A stretch of 5,337 nucleotides of DNA from an uncultured Clostridia bacterium (lineage in GTDB: Bacteria; Bacillota; Clostridia; Christensenellales; Aristaeellaceae): positions 1-5,337 of the forward strand of contig CAJFUU010000293.1 in NCBI GenBank assembly GCA_904420265.1, read 5' to 3'. Positions 1 to 4,923 of the stretch are shown here, piece after piece. The translations under genes and the position numbers were made by a program. A model generated the notes under the pieces. It searched no databases, was not told the origin of the DNA, and was given only the letters and a program-made list of their open reading frames with translations. Every line of letters begins with the position of its first letter. The first letter of the stretch is position 1.

Positions 1-560
1 ATTGGGACGAATTGTGCAAGATCATGGAATGGTCGAAAACCCACGTGCATTCCACCTTCCACGTCTGCTGGGGCGCGCAGGCCGGGCTTTACTATCACTT
101 TGGCGTAAACAAGCGCCCCCTGGAGAAGAAGCTGTTCGGTGTGTTCCCCCACCGGCGCGATTACGCCCGCTCGATTTTGCTGCGCGGCTTTGACGATACC
201 TTCATGGTGCCGCACTCGCGCCATACCACGGTGTTGCGCGAGGAAATCGAGCAGGTGGAGGCGTTGCGCATCCTCGCCTCGTCGGACGAGGCGGGCGTGT
301 ACGCCGTTTCCACCCGGCACGGGCGGCAGATCTTTATCACCGGCCACCCGGAGTACGACTCCGACACCCTGCGGCGCGAATATTTGCGCGACCGCGACGC
401 GGGCAGGAGCATTGAACTTCCCAAAAACTACTTCCCCGGCGACGACGAGCGCCGGGAGCCGCTGGTGTCCTGGCGGGCGCACGCGCATCTGTTGTACTCG
501 AACTGGCTAAACTACTTCGTGTACCAGACCACGCCCTACGACATCAGCACCATACAATGA
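1..560 (+). CDS. metA: Homoserine O-acyltransferase MetA, C-terminal part (5' end outside the window)
   Basis: MetA transfers an acyl group (acetyl or succinyl) from acyl-CoA to the hydroxyl of L-homoserine, the first committed step of methionine synthesis, in the cytoplasm. The reading frame is open from the left edge (first full codon, Trp, at base 3) to TGA at 558-560, about 185 residues. It aligns from memory with roughly residue 121 to the end of the 309-residue E. coli protein. Visible signatures: the nucleophile cysteine in FHVCWGAQAG (codon 66-68), RGFDDTF and PHSR, the catalytic His and Glu in GHPEYD (codons 345-347 and 351-353), then NYFP, SWR and the closing NWLNYFVYQTTPYD. The residue near position 111 that separates acetyl from succinyl users lies just outside the window, so acyl specificity cannot be read; Firmicutes enzymes are usually acetyltransferases. 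The 3' end overlaps the next gene by four bases. Identification is secure. Confidence 0.96.
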   Translation, partial: WDELCKIMEWSKTHVHSTFHVCWGAQAGLYYHFGVNKRPLEKKLFGVFPHRRDYARSILLRGFDDTFMVPHSRHTTVLREEIEQVEALRILASSDEAGVYAVSTRHGRQIFITGHPEYDSDTLRREYLRDRDAGRSIELPKNYFPGDDERREPLVSWRAHAHLLYSNWLNYFVYQTTPYDISTIQ

Positions 561-1462
561 TGCGCCGCGCCCGCGTGGCGTTGGCCGCGCTTCTGGCCCT
601 TTGCTTGCTTCTTTCCGCGCCGGCGCTGGCCCAGGAAACGCTCTGGTGGCTGCACGGCGACTTCGACAGCGTGGAAACCGACGGCTACAGCCTGTCGGGC
701 AGCGTTCTGGAATATCAGAAAATCGCTTACGCGGGCGAAATTTCCCTCTACGCGGCAGGGTATCCCGCCGGAAGCGGGGTGGCGCTGCTCACGCCCGAGG
801 AATCCGGCGGGGATTTGGCCTATGAGCGCATGGAAGCCGTTTCGCTGGGGCAAACGCAGGCCGAGCGCTGGCGCTACGAGGACGCCGGCAGCCGTTGGGA
901 CTTCCTGGCCGTGGAGACGGGCGACTTTCTGATGAGCGTGATGATCGCCTTGCCGGCGGAGGATGCGGAAAACCTGAATGCGGAAGTGGAAGCGCTGATT
1001 GCTTCCCTCTCGCTGGAAAGCGCGGCGCAGGACGCGGCGCCCATGCTTACGGCGGATTTGGACGGCTTTGTCACCCTGATGGACCGCATTGACGGCGAAG
1101 GGCGCATGCTGGCCTGCACGCTGGGCGACGGCTCGGCGGTTTCGGCAACGTTTTTGCGCGGCGCGGCCGACGAGGCGGACTTTGCCTCCATGGAGGTCAT
1201 GCGCCAGGCGTTCGTGCTGGCGGAAGGCGATGCGGCCGAGCAATTGGAAAGCGTGCAAATCTCCGGCGAAACCGCCGAACGCTGGCGCTTTACCTTCACC
1301 ATGGAGGATGGAAGCGATTGCCGCACCGACGCTGTGCTTCTACGCACGCAGACGCACGGCTATGCCGCCATTATCGGGCTCACCGGCGAGGTTTCGGAGG
1401 AATATGAAGAAGTTGTCGAGCGGCTGGTATCCTCGCTGGCGCTCGAATCCGAGGAGGGTTGA
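557..1462 (+). CDS. Secreted protein of unknown function with two related halves
   Basis: I do not recognise a named family. The 301-residue product begins with a typical Sec signal peptide: MMRR, a hydrophobic stretch at about residues 7-19, and an ALA-QE cleavage site after residue 25. The cysteine at 16 is not in a lipobox, so a soluble exported protein is more likely than a lipoprotein. The mature part is acidic and has two similar halves. AERWRY (102-107) is matched by AERWRF (240-245), and each is followed by a charged beta-rich stretch, a hydrophobic strand, an acidic helix and the closing SLSLES (150-155) or SLALES (293-298). Start: ATG 557 or the adjacent ATG 560. ATG 557 gives an ATGA overlap with metA, and no Shine-Dalgarno sequence is visible, which suggests translational coupling. 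The alternating strand/helix pattern recalls PsbP/MOG1-like secreted domains, but that is only a guess. The gene is clearly coding; its function is open. Confidence 0.9.
   Translation: MMRRARVALAALLALCLLLSAPALAQETLWWLHGDFDSVETDGYSLSGSVLEYQKIAYAGEISLYAAGYPAGSGVALLTPEESGGDLAYERMEAVSLGQTQAERWRYEDAGSRWDFLAVETGDFLMSVMIALPAEDAENLNAEVEALIASLSLESAAQDAAPMLTADLDGFVTLMDRIDGEGRMLACTLGDGSAVSATFLRGAADEADFASMEVMRQAFVLAEGDAAEQLESVQISGETAERWRFTFTMEDGSDCRTDAVLLRTQTHGYAAIIGLTGEVSEEYEEVVERLVSSLALESEEG
1451..1458 (+). promoter_or_regulatory. Ribosome binding site of the SGNH hydrolase gene
   Basis: GAGGAGGG lies six bases before ATG 1465, inside the last codons of the preceding gene. It decides the start: a TTG at 1459 in the same frame would directly abut this site with no spacer, so ATG 1465 is preferred. 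Confidence 0.85.
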
Positions 1463-1464
1463 AC

Positions 1465-2139
1465 ATGCAAATCGACAGCGTAAGCGTATGGGGCGATTCC
1501 ATCGGCAAGTGCATCGTCTTTGACGAAGCGCGCGGCCGCTATGCCATCTGCCGCGACAATTATGCCACCCGCCTCAAGGCCGGCGGCGTGGCGGTGGAAA
1601 ACCACTCGGTGATGGGCTATACCGTCTGCCAGGCGCAACTGGCCGAAAAGGACATGCGGCCGGGCGGCGTGGCCGCCATCGAGTTCGGCGGCAACGACTG
1701 CGACCTGGACTGGAAAGCCGTGAGCGAAAATCCCGACGTGTACCACGAGGCGCGCACGCCCATGGGCGTGTTCAAGGACACGCTGGCGGGCATGGTCAAG
1801 AAGGTGCGCTCCTTCGATATGCGCGCCGTGCTGGTGGTTCCGCCGCCCATCGACGCGGAAAAGTACTTTGCCTGGGTTTCCAAAAACCTCAATCCCAAGG
1901 CGATTTTGAAGTATCTGGGCGATGTGCAGCATATTTATCGCTGGCAGGAGCGCTACGCTCTGGCGGTGGCGGAAATCGGCAGCAAACTGAACTGCACAAT
2001 TCTCAACCTGCGCGACGCTTTCCTGGTGGCGCGGGACTTCAAGGCGCTTTTGTGCGTGGACGGCATCCACCCTTCAGAAAAGGGGCACCAGCTGATCTGG
2101 AGCGAAATCAGCCGCCTGATCGCGGGGGCACAGGCATGA
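1465..2139 (+). CDS. SGNH/GDSL-family hydrolase
   Basis: This is a predicted esterase or acyl hydrolase of the SGNH superfamily, 224 residues, with no signal peptide and so probably cytoplasmic. The family blocks appear in order. Block I is VWGDSIG, with the nucleophile Ser12. Block II is the glycine in NHSVMGYT (Gly51). Block III is EFGGND, with the oxyanion Asn77. Block V is VDGIHPSEKGH, with Asp199 and His202 completing the triad. The length fits single-domain bacterial members of about 200-230 residues. The start at ATG 1465 is set by a strong GAGGAGGG six bases upstream; the gene follows its neighbour after two bases and overlaps the phosphatase gene by four (ATGA). The substrate cannot be deduced. 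Position behind metA could suggest hydrolysis of an ester metabolite, but SGNH enzymes act on very varied esters and this is speculation. Confidence 0.95.
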   Translation: MQIDSVSVWGDSIGKCIVFDEARGRYAICRDNYATRLKAGGVAVENHSVMGYTVCQAQLAEKDMRPGGVAAIEFGGNDCDLDWKAVSENPDVYHEARTPMGVFKDTLAGMVKKVRSFDMRAVLVVPPPIDAEKYFAWVSKNLNPKAILKYLGDVQHIYRWQERYALAVAEIGSKLNCTILNLRDAFLVARDFKALLCVDGIHPSEKGHQLIWSEISRLIAGAQA

Positions 2140-2768
2140 GGTACGCCTGCGTGGCCTTCGACATAGACGGAACGCTGCTGGATTCCGCCCCCGCCGACCT
2201 GGCGGCGCTGGGCGAAGTGCTGTGCGGACAGCTGCACCGGGATTTCCCCGCAGAGACGCTCAAGCGCGCCCTGGGCCAGCCCAGCCACGACATACTGCGC
2301 CAGCTTGGCGCGCCCGAGGCGGAGATTGACCGCCTGGTACACCTGTGGAAAGAGCGCCTGTTTGCCCACCTGGATCGCGTGCGCGTGTTCCCCGGAACGC
2401 GCGAGGCGCTGGATGGCCTGCGCGCACAGGGGATCAAACTGGGCTTGGTGACCTCGAAAAACCGCGCCGAATATATGCAGGATTTCCCCTCTTTCGGCTT
2501 GGAGGAATATTTCGACATCGTCATTACCGCCGACGATACCGTCGCCCACAAGCCCCATCCCGAGCCGCTGCTCAAGTGCCTTGAGCGCGCCGGAGCAAAA
2601 CCGGAAACGGCTCTTTACATAGGCGACAGTATCTACGACCGCGATTGCGCCCTCGCCGCCGGCGCGGACTTTGCCCTGGCCACCTGGGGCAGCGCCCAGC
2701 CGGATATGGACGGCGTCACCTGGCGGCTCAAACGGCCGGAGGCATTGCTGGAAATCCTCAATCCATAA
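2136..2768 (+). CDS. HAD-superfamily subclass IA phosphatase (phosphoglycolate phosphatase/PpaX-like)
   Basis: A 210-residue haloacid dehalogenase-type phosphohydrolase, predicted cytoplasmic and Mg-dependent. Motif I is FDIDGT with nucleophile Asp9 and acid/base Asp11. A helical cap follows at about residues 16-80. Motif II is LVTSK (Thr106, Ser107), motif III is the lysine in HKPHPEP (Lys139), and motif IV is IGDSIYDRD (Asp164, Asp168). FPGTREAL, YFDIVITADD and KPHPEPLLKCL closely match the Gph/PpaX branch of family IA. Family members act on phosphoglycolate, pyrophosphate or sugar phosphates, so the substrate is not fixed by sequence alone. The start at ATG 2136 overlaps the SGNH gene's stop (ATGA), with a weak GGGGG at 2124-2128; it places the nucleophile at residue 9, as is usual. 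An upstream in-frame GTG/TTG-type extension would run inside the previous gene and is rejected. The gene ends at TAA 2766-2768, directly before a hairpin. Confidence 0.95.
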   Translation: MRYACVAFDIDGTLLDSAPADLAALGEVLCGQLHRDFPAETLKRALGQPSHDILRQLGAPEAEIDRLVHLWKERLFAHLDRVRVFPGTREALDGLRAQGIKLGLVTSKNRAEYMQDFPSFGLEEYFDIVITADDTVAHKPHPEPLLKCLERAGAKPETALYIGDSIYDRDCALAAGADFALATWGSAQPDMDGVTWRLKRPEALLEILNP

Positions 2769-2800
2769 AAAACGCGGGAAGGGCGCATGCTCTTCCCGCC
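2767..2800. terminator. GC-rich hairpin after the metA-phosphatase operon, probable intrinsic terminator
   Basis: GCGGGAAG (2774-2781) pairs perfectly with CTTCCCGC (2792-2799), and inner pairs (one G-T wobble) leave a GCAT loop at 2785-2788. It starts six bases after the phosphatase stop, the usual place for an operon terminator. The six-base A run (2767-2772) lies on the left, however, so the clean U-tract belongs to - strand transcription. On the + strand only CCGTTCTGT follows. It may act in both directions, and is better built for stopping a leftward transcript. Confidence 0.65.
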
Positions 2801-2815
2801 GTTCTGTACAGGGAG

Positions 2816-3229
2816 ATGTGTTTGCAGGGCACCCACGAGGCCGCGCGCGTCTGCCCTCGCGCCGCCGGTTCCCTGCATTTTGACAATGTGGAACTGGTAG
2901 CGGCAGGTGAAAAGAGCCTGCTGCACTTTGTCCGCCGCCGCGGGCGCAATGGCTGTACGATCTGTCTGGACGGCGAGGGGCAAAACCGGGAGGACGTTTT
3001 CCTGCCCGTGCCGCTGGCAGCGCTGGCCGAGGGGGATTTCTTGGCGCTCTGTGGCCTGGATGCTGAAATACCGGAAACGCGAAGAGAGGGCATGCGCTTT
3101 CCCCGCGACAGGCTGTCAAAAGCCCATCGGAGCGCGAGAGGGCCGAGGTCCTTTCGCGCTTTCATTGTCCCCGGCAGCATGTATGGCGGGGCAAGGCAAT
3201 TTTTGCCTTGGAAAATCCCATTCCCCTGA
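2816..3229 (+). CDS. Possible small protein of unknown function with a repeat-encoded C-terminus
   Basis: I do not recognise this protein. The frame gives up to 137 residues. The first 90 or so look protein-like: a balanced mix including LHFDNVELVAAGEKS, NGCTICLDGEG, DVFLPVPLAALAEGDF and LALCGLDAEIPET, with GC-rich third codon positions like the operon genes. There are five cysteines in that part and no membrane segment or signal peptide. From about residue 99 the frame enters the first copy of the tandem repeat unit at 3112, and the tail becomes Arg/Pro-rich (RSARGPRSFRAF and onward), so about 38 residues are repeat-derived. The start is uncertain: AGGGAG at 2810-2815 touches ATG 2816 but stands six bases before TTG 2822, which is therefore a plausible true start. 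The competing - strand frames here are Ser/Arg/Pro-rich and look like shadows. It could be a genuine small gene, or a remnant whose original end was replaced by the repeat. Confidence 0.45.
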   Translation: MCLQGTHEAARVCPRAAGSLHFDNVELVAAGEKSLLHFVRRRGRNGCTICLDGEGQNREDVFLPVPLAALAEGDFLALCGLDAEIPETRREGMRFPRDRLSKAHRSARGPRSFRAFIVPGSMYGGARQFLPWKIPFP

Positions 3230-3409
3230 GCAAAAATCGTTCCCTTGCAATTTTTGCCTGTATCGCATACGGTTCGAATGAAAATTGGAGAGTGTGTCGG
3301 GAAGCGCAGAATCTGCAGGATTCTGTGGTTGCGCCAAAGGCGAAGCGGCTACAGCTCAAGTCGAGAATTTGAGCCGCGGCACCTGGCGGGGAAGATATTC
3401 CCCATCCCA
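3112..3409. repeat. Tandem palindrome-rich repeat unit, copy A
   Basis: This is the first of two adjacent, related units, both opening with GCTGTCAAAA. Bases 3112-3379 align with 3410-3672 of copy B at about four-fifths identity by eye, with gaps of 1 and 5 bases and a few small ones. The unit is rich in inverted repeats: an 11-bp stem (3131-3141 with 3150-3160, one G-T pair), CAAGGCAA/TTGCCTTG (3192-3199 with 3203-3210), GCAAAAAT/ATTTTTGC (3230-3237 with 3250-3257), CAATTTT/AAAATTG (3248-3254 with 3281-3287), CTGCAG/CTGTGG (3313-3318 with 3323-3328), and a closing GGGGAA/TTCCCC stem (3388-3393 with 3398-3403). Coding potential is poor beyond the tail of the upstream small gene. It could be a dispersed palindromic element or a structured RNA; the strand is undetermined. 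Confidence 0.85.
3131..3160. other. Conserved stem-loop 1 of copy A
   Basis: AGCGCGAGAGG pairs with CCTTTCGCGCT over 11 positions with one G-T wobble, and the loop is GCCGAGGT. Both arms are identical in copy B. Confidence 0.7.
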
Positions 3410-3427
3410 GCTGTCAAAACCCGTCGG

Positions 3428-3457
3428 AGCGCGAGAGGGCCAAAACCCTTTCGCGCT
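3428..3457. other. Conserved stem-loop 1 of copy B
   Basis: It has the same 11-bp arms as the copy A stem-loop, but the loop reads GCCAAAAC. Its G and C ends can add a twelfth pair. Unchanged arms around a changed loop point to selection on, or origin from, a paired structure. Confidence 0.7.
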
Positions 3458-3667
3458 TTCATCGCCCCCGGCGGCATGTATGGCAGGGCGATTTTTGCGT
3501 CGGAAAATCTCATTCCCCGGAGCAAAAATCGTTCCCTTGCAATTTTCGTTTATGTCGGCATAGCGGCGCGAACGAAAATTGGAGAGTGTGGCGGGAGGCG
3601 TAACATCCGCAGGATTCTGCGGTTTTGCAAAAGCGAAACTGTCGCGGCTCACGTTGAAAATTTGAGA

Positions 3668-3696
3668 CGCGGGGAGGGCGCATGACCCTCCCCGCG
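3668..3696 (-). terminator. Hairpin after the LURP-one gene, possible terminator
   Basis: CGCGGGGAGGG (3668-3678) and CCCTCCCCGCG (3686-3696) form a perfect 11-bp stem with a seven-base loop. On the - strand it begins 15 bases after the stop of the LURP-one gene, as expected for its terminator, although the following sequence (TCTCAAATTTTC) has only a broken U-tract. It also closes copy B and resembles the hairpin at 2774-2799 in sequence and orientation. Confidence 0.6.
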
Positions 3697-3711
3697 ATGC
3701 CGTCTGTTGTG

Positions 3712-4278
3712 TTATTCGCCCTTGGTCTCCCCGCTGGGCGCATTCTGTGCGTTTTGGCGGGCGGTATACGCGCCGGCCGCGGCCGCGCCGCCGGCAGCCG
3801 CGTAAGCGCCGTCCTCGAGGATGCAGTCGAGCGCGACCATCACACAGAGCGCTGGCACGACGTTTTTGTCCTCGGCGACATCGAGCGTATAGCTGTCGCC
3901 AAAGGAAAACCACTTCCTGGTGACGGCGGCGATTTCCTCCTCGCCCTTCTTGATGGTGTATTCGTGTTGCAAAAAATCGCCGCGCACTTCCCAGTCGCCG
4001 TCCGGCGTTTCCAGCGTGTAGTGCGGGTGGACGATGTTCAGATGCCCCTTGAGTTCCATCTCCTCCATGCCCTCGCAGGTGATGAAGTAGCGGGGCAGCA
4101 GGGCGAGCACCTTCTGCCGGACGTGGGCAACGTGCGCGCCGCTTGCGTCGGCAATATCAAGTTGATGGCCCCAGGAAAGCAGCTTGCCTTCTATGGTGTA
4201 GAGCGTCTGCTCCTCCTCGTTGGTGACGTTGAAGCGCTCTTTCAGGGTAAAGACCTTTTCCTTCAATACCAGTTTCAT
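3712..4278 (-). CDS. LURP-one-related (YxjI-like) protein
   Basis: A 188-residue member of the LURP-one-related family, which shares the tubby/phospholipid-scramblase beta-barrel fold; bacterial members such as B. subtilis YxjI have no settled function. Family features visible: an opening MKLVLKEKVFTLKERFNVTNEEE, with the strand pattern TLYTIEGKLLSWGHQLDI; a central YTLETPDGDWEVRGDF; EEIAAVTRKWFSFGDSYTLDV; and the hydrophobic closing helix VPALCVMVALDCILED at about residues 142-157. After residue 158 comes an Ala/Gly-rich tail of about 30 residues (AYAAAGGAAAAGAYTA), longer than the core domain needs and probably disordered. There is no signal peptide. The start at ATG 4278 has AAGGAG eight bases upstream. 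It is followed by a strong hairpin at 3668-3696 and preceded by 322 bases without a gene, so it is probably transcribed alone or with the membrane-protein gene upstream. The family call is firm. Confidence 0.93.
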   Translation of the reverse strand: MKLVLKEKVFTLKERFNVTNEEEQTLYTIEGKLLSWGHQLDIADASGAHVAHVRQKVLALLPRYFITCEGMEEMELKGHLNIVHPHYTLETPDGDWEVRGDFLQHEYTIKKGEEEIAAVTRKWFSFGDSYTLDVAEDKNVVPALCVMVALDCILEDGAYAAAGGAAAAGAYTARQNAQNAPSGETKGE

Positions 4279-4286
4279 GCGTTTTA

Positions 4287-4292
4287 CTCCTT
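4287..4292 (-). promoter_or_regulatory. Ribosome binding site of the LURP-one gene
   Basis: AAGGAG on the - strand (CTCCTT on +) stands eight bases before ATG 4278 and fixes that start. Confidence 0.8.
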
Positions 4293-4310
4293 GCCGTTTG
4301 ATCCCGTGCT

Positions 4311-4339
4311 ATCTTATCACAAACACAACCGGCGCGCAA
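4311..4339 (-). promoter_or_regulatory. Weak candidate promoter of the LURP-one gene
   Basis: Reading the - strand, TTGCGC (4334-4339) and TAAGAT (4311-4316) are 17 bases apart and match the sigma-70-type consensus at 3 and 4 of 6 positions. They would give a leader of about 30 bases. A second, AT-rich candidate is TACAAT within the ATATATACAAT stretch near 4366-4377, whose -10 is better but which lacks a well-spaced -35. Neither is convincing alone. Confidence 0.25.
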
Positions 4340-4515
4340 GGGAAGGACTCTTTTTGTGGCGACAACATTGTATATATGGCATACCGACCGGCGTCAGGCC
4401 GTTTTCAAATCGCGCCGCGGCCGAGCCCGAAGCTGGAAAACCGGCGCGCCAGCATAACGGTTGATTGCAAAGCGCCCTCCCGGGCCGCGCCGTTTTTCGT
4501 ATCCGCATTTGCCGC

Positions 4516-4531
4516 AAAAAGGCGGCCCGCC
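4516..4531 (-). terminator. Weak candidate terminator of the small membrane-protein gene
   Basis: On the - strand GGCG-GGC-CGCC (4521-4531) is followed directly by TTTTT (4516-4520), about 70 bases after the membrane-protein stop. The stem is only four pairs, so termination would be weak and read-through into the LURP-one gene is possible. Confidence 0.3.
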
Positions 4532-4600
4532 CGTTGTGGAGGGCAGACGCCGAAGCCTTCGCCGCCTCTTATGTTGTTCTATTGGTCAAACGCGTCGTCC

Positions 4601-4903
4601 TTATGTCTCATCTTTTTCATCCCCACGGCGCCGCCCGCGCCACAGGGGAGCCAACACCGCCGCAATAAGCAACAGAAGCAACCCCACGCCGCAGAGGATT
4701 TTTATGAGCGTCGTGCCGAGAATACAGCCAAGCGCGAAAGCGCACAGGAACAACACCCAGAGGAAAATGCGCAATATCCGCAGGAGCAACCGGCGGCGCG
4801 GCGTACGCCGGGCGCCATCCTTTTTGCGTTCATTGACCGCAAAAAGCCCGTTTTCGATAATTTCCAGGGCAATTTCCACCACGGCTTCGATGAGGTCGTC
4901 CAT
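4601..4903 (-). CDS. Small membrane protein of unknown function, two transmembrane helices
   Basis: A 100-residue protein I cannot assign to a family. Residues 1-24 (MDDLIEAVVEIALEIIENGLF) look like an acidic amphipathic helix. A basic stretch follows (KKDGARRTPRRR, about 27-38), then two hydrophobic segments at about 43-63 and 66-88 with a very short turn (GTTLIK), and a basic then acidic tail (RGRRRGDEKDET). Positive charge at both outer ends predicts a helical hairpin with both termini in the cytoplasm. The start at ATG 4903 is supported by AGGAGG eleven bases upstream, a slightly long spacing. The other frames over this stretch lack such organisation. The gene points towards the LURP-one gene 322 bases away; a functional link is possible but unproven. 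Coding status is likely; function is unknown. Confidence 0.82.
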   Translation of the reverse strand: MDDLIEAVVEIALEIIENGLFAVNERKKDGARRTPRRRLLLRILRIFLWVLFLCAFALGCILGTTLIKILCGVGLLLLLIAAVLAPLWRGRRRGDEKDET

Positions 4904-4914
4904 CGCTTGTCTGT

Positions 4915-4920
4915 CCTCCT
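4915..4920 (-). promoter_or_regulatory. Ribosome binding site of the small membrane-protein gene
   Basis: AGGAGG on the - strand, within AAAAGGAGGA, is eleven bases before ATG 4903. It is the only strong site in the area and supports both the start and the reality of the small gene. Confidence 0.7.
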
Positions 4921-4923
4921 TTT

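Larger units (their letters stand above)
3410..3696. repeat. Tandem palindrome-rich repeat unit, copy B
   Basis: The second copy starts at the GCTGTCAAAA of 3410 and ends in a perfect 11-bp hairpin (3668-3696). In the first 75 aligned bases essentially all differences from copy A are transitions, and the arms of the first stem are unchanged while its loop differs. Stems seen: 3428-3438 with 3447-3457; CAATTTTCGTT/AACGAAAATTG (3540-3550 with 3571-3581, 11 perfect pairs) enclosing TATG/CATA (3551-3554 with 3559-3562); and CCGCAG/CTGCGG (3607-3612 with 3617-3622). A + strand frame stays open across this copy (3245-3685), but its substitutions relative to copy A are not biased towards silent sites, so I do not call it a gene. 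Confidence 0.85.
4279..4600. other. Intergenic region between the two - strand genes
   Basis: There are 322 bases without a supported gene. It holds the LURP-one ribosome binding site, two weak promoter candidates in an AT-richer patch (about 4311-4380) and a GC-rich remainder with short inverted repeats. The frames open here (for example + strand 4220-4939) are Pro/Arg/Ala-rich and look non-coding. No riboswitch or RNA gene was recognised. Confidence 0.6.

Noticed and set aside
1097..2791. The 14-mer GAAGGGCGCATGCT occurs both in the secreted-protein gene (1097-1110) and in the hairpin at 2778-2791
   Set aside because: In the gene it encodes ordinary residues (EGRML) with no hairpin around it. 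One shared 14-mer in GC-rich DNA is not enough to claim a repeat.
3077..3109. Possible third related hairpin before copy A (CGCG arms around GAGAGGGCATGCGCTTTCCC)
   Set aside because: Only the outer CGCG and scattered inner bases pair; too imperfect to call, though it may be a decayed version of the flanking hairpins.
1953..3119. Long - strand frame of 388 codons
   Set aside because: It lies opposite the secure SGNH and HAD genes, is Arg/Pro/Gly/His-rich and has no motif: a shadow frame.
3245..3685. + strand frame of 146 codons across both repeat copies, ending inside the hairpin loop at 3683-3685
   Set aside because: Changes between the copies are not biased to silent positions, there is no ribosome binding site, and the sequence is better explained by palindromic structure.
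3112..3696. CRISPR array or transposon (MITE) interpretation of the repeats
   Set aside because: There are only two long units, no short repeats with spacers, no cas genes, no terminal inverted repeats with target duplication that I can see, and no transposase.
3697..3706. ATGCCGTCTG beside the hairpin resembles the start of the Neisseria DNA uptake sequence
   Set aside because: The final AA of the known motif is missing, it occurs once, and the gene content does not suggest Neisseria. Treated as chance.
3356..3913. - strand frame of 185 codons covering copy B and the end of the LURP-one gene
   Set aside because: It overlaps a secure gene in another frame and is mostly Arg/Gly-rich. The ASRHTLQFSF peptide it shares with copy A simply reflects the repeat.
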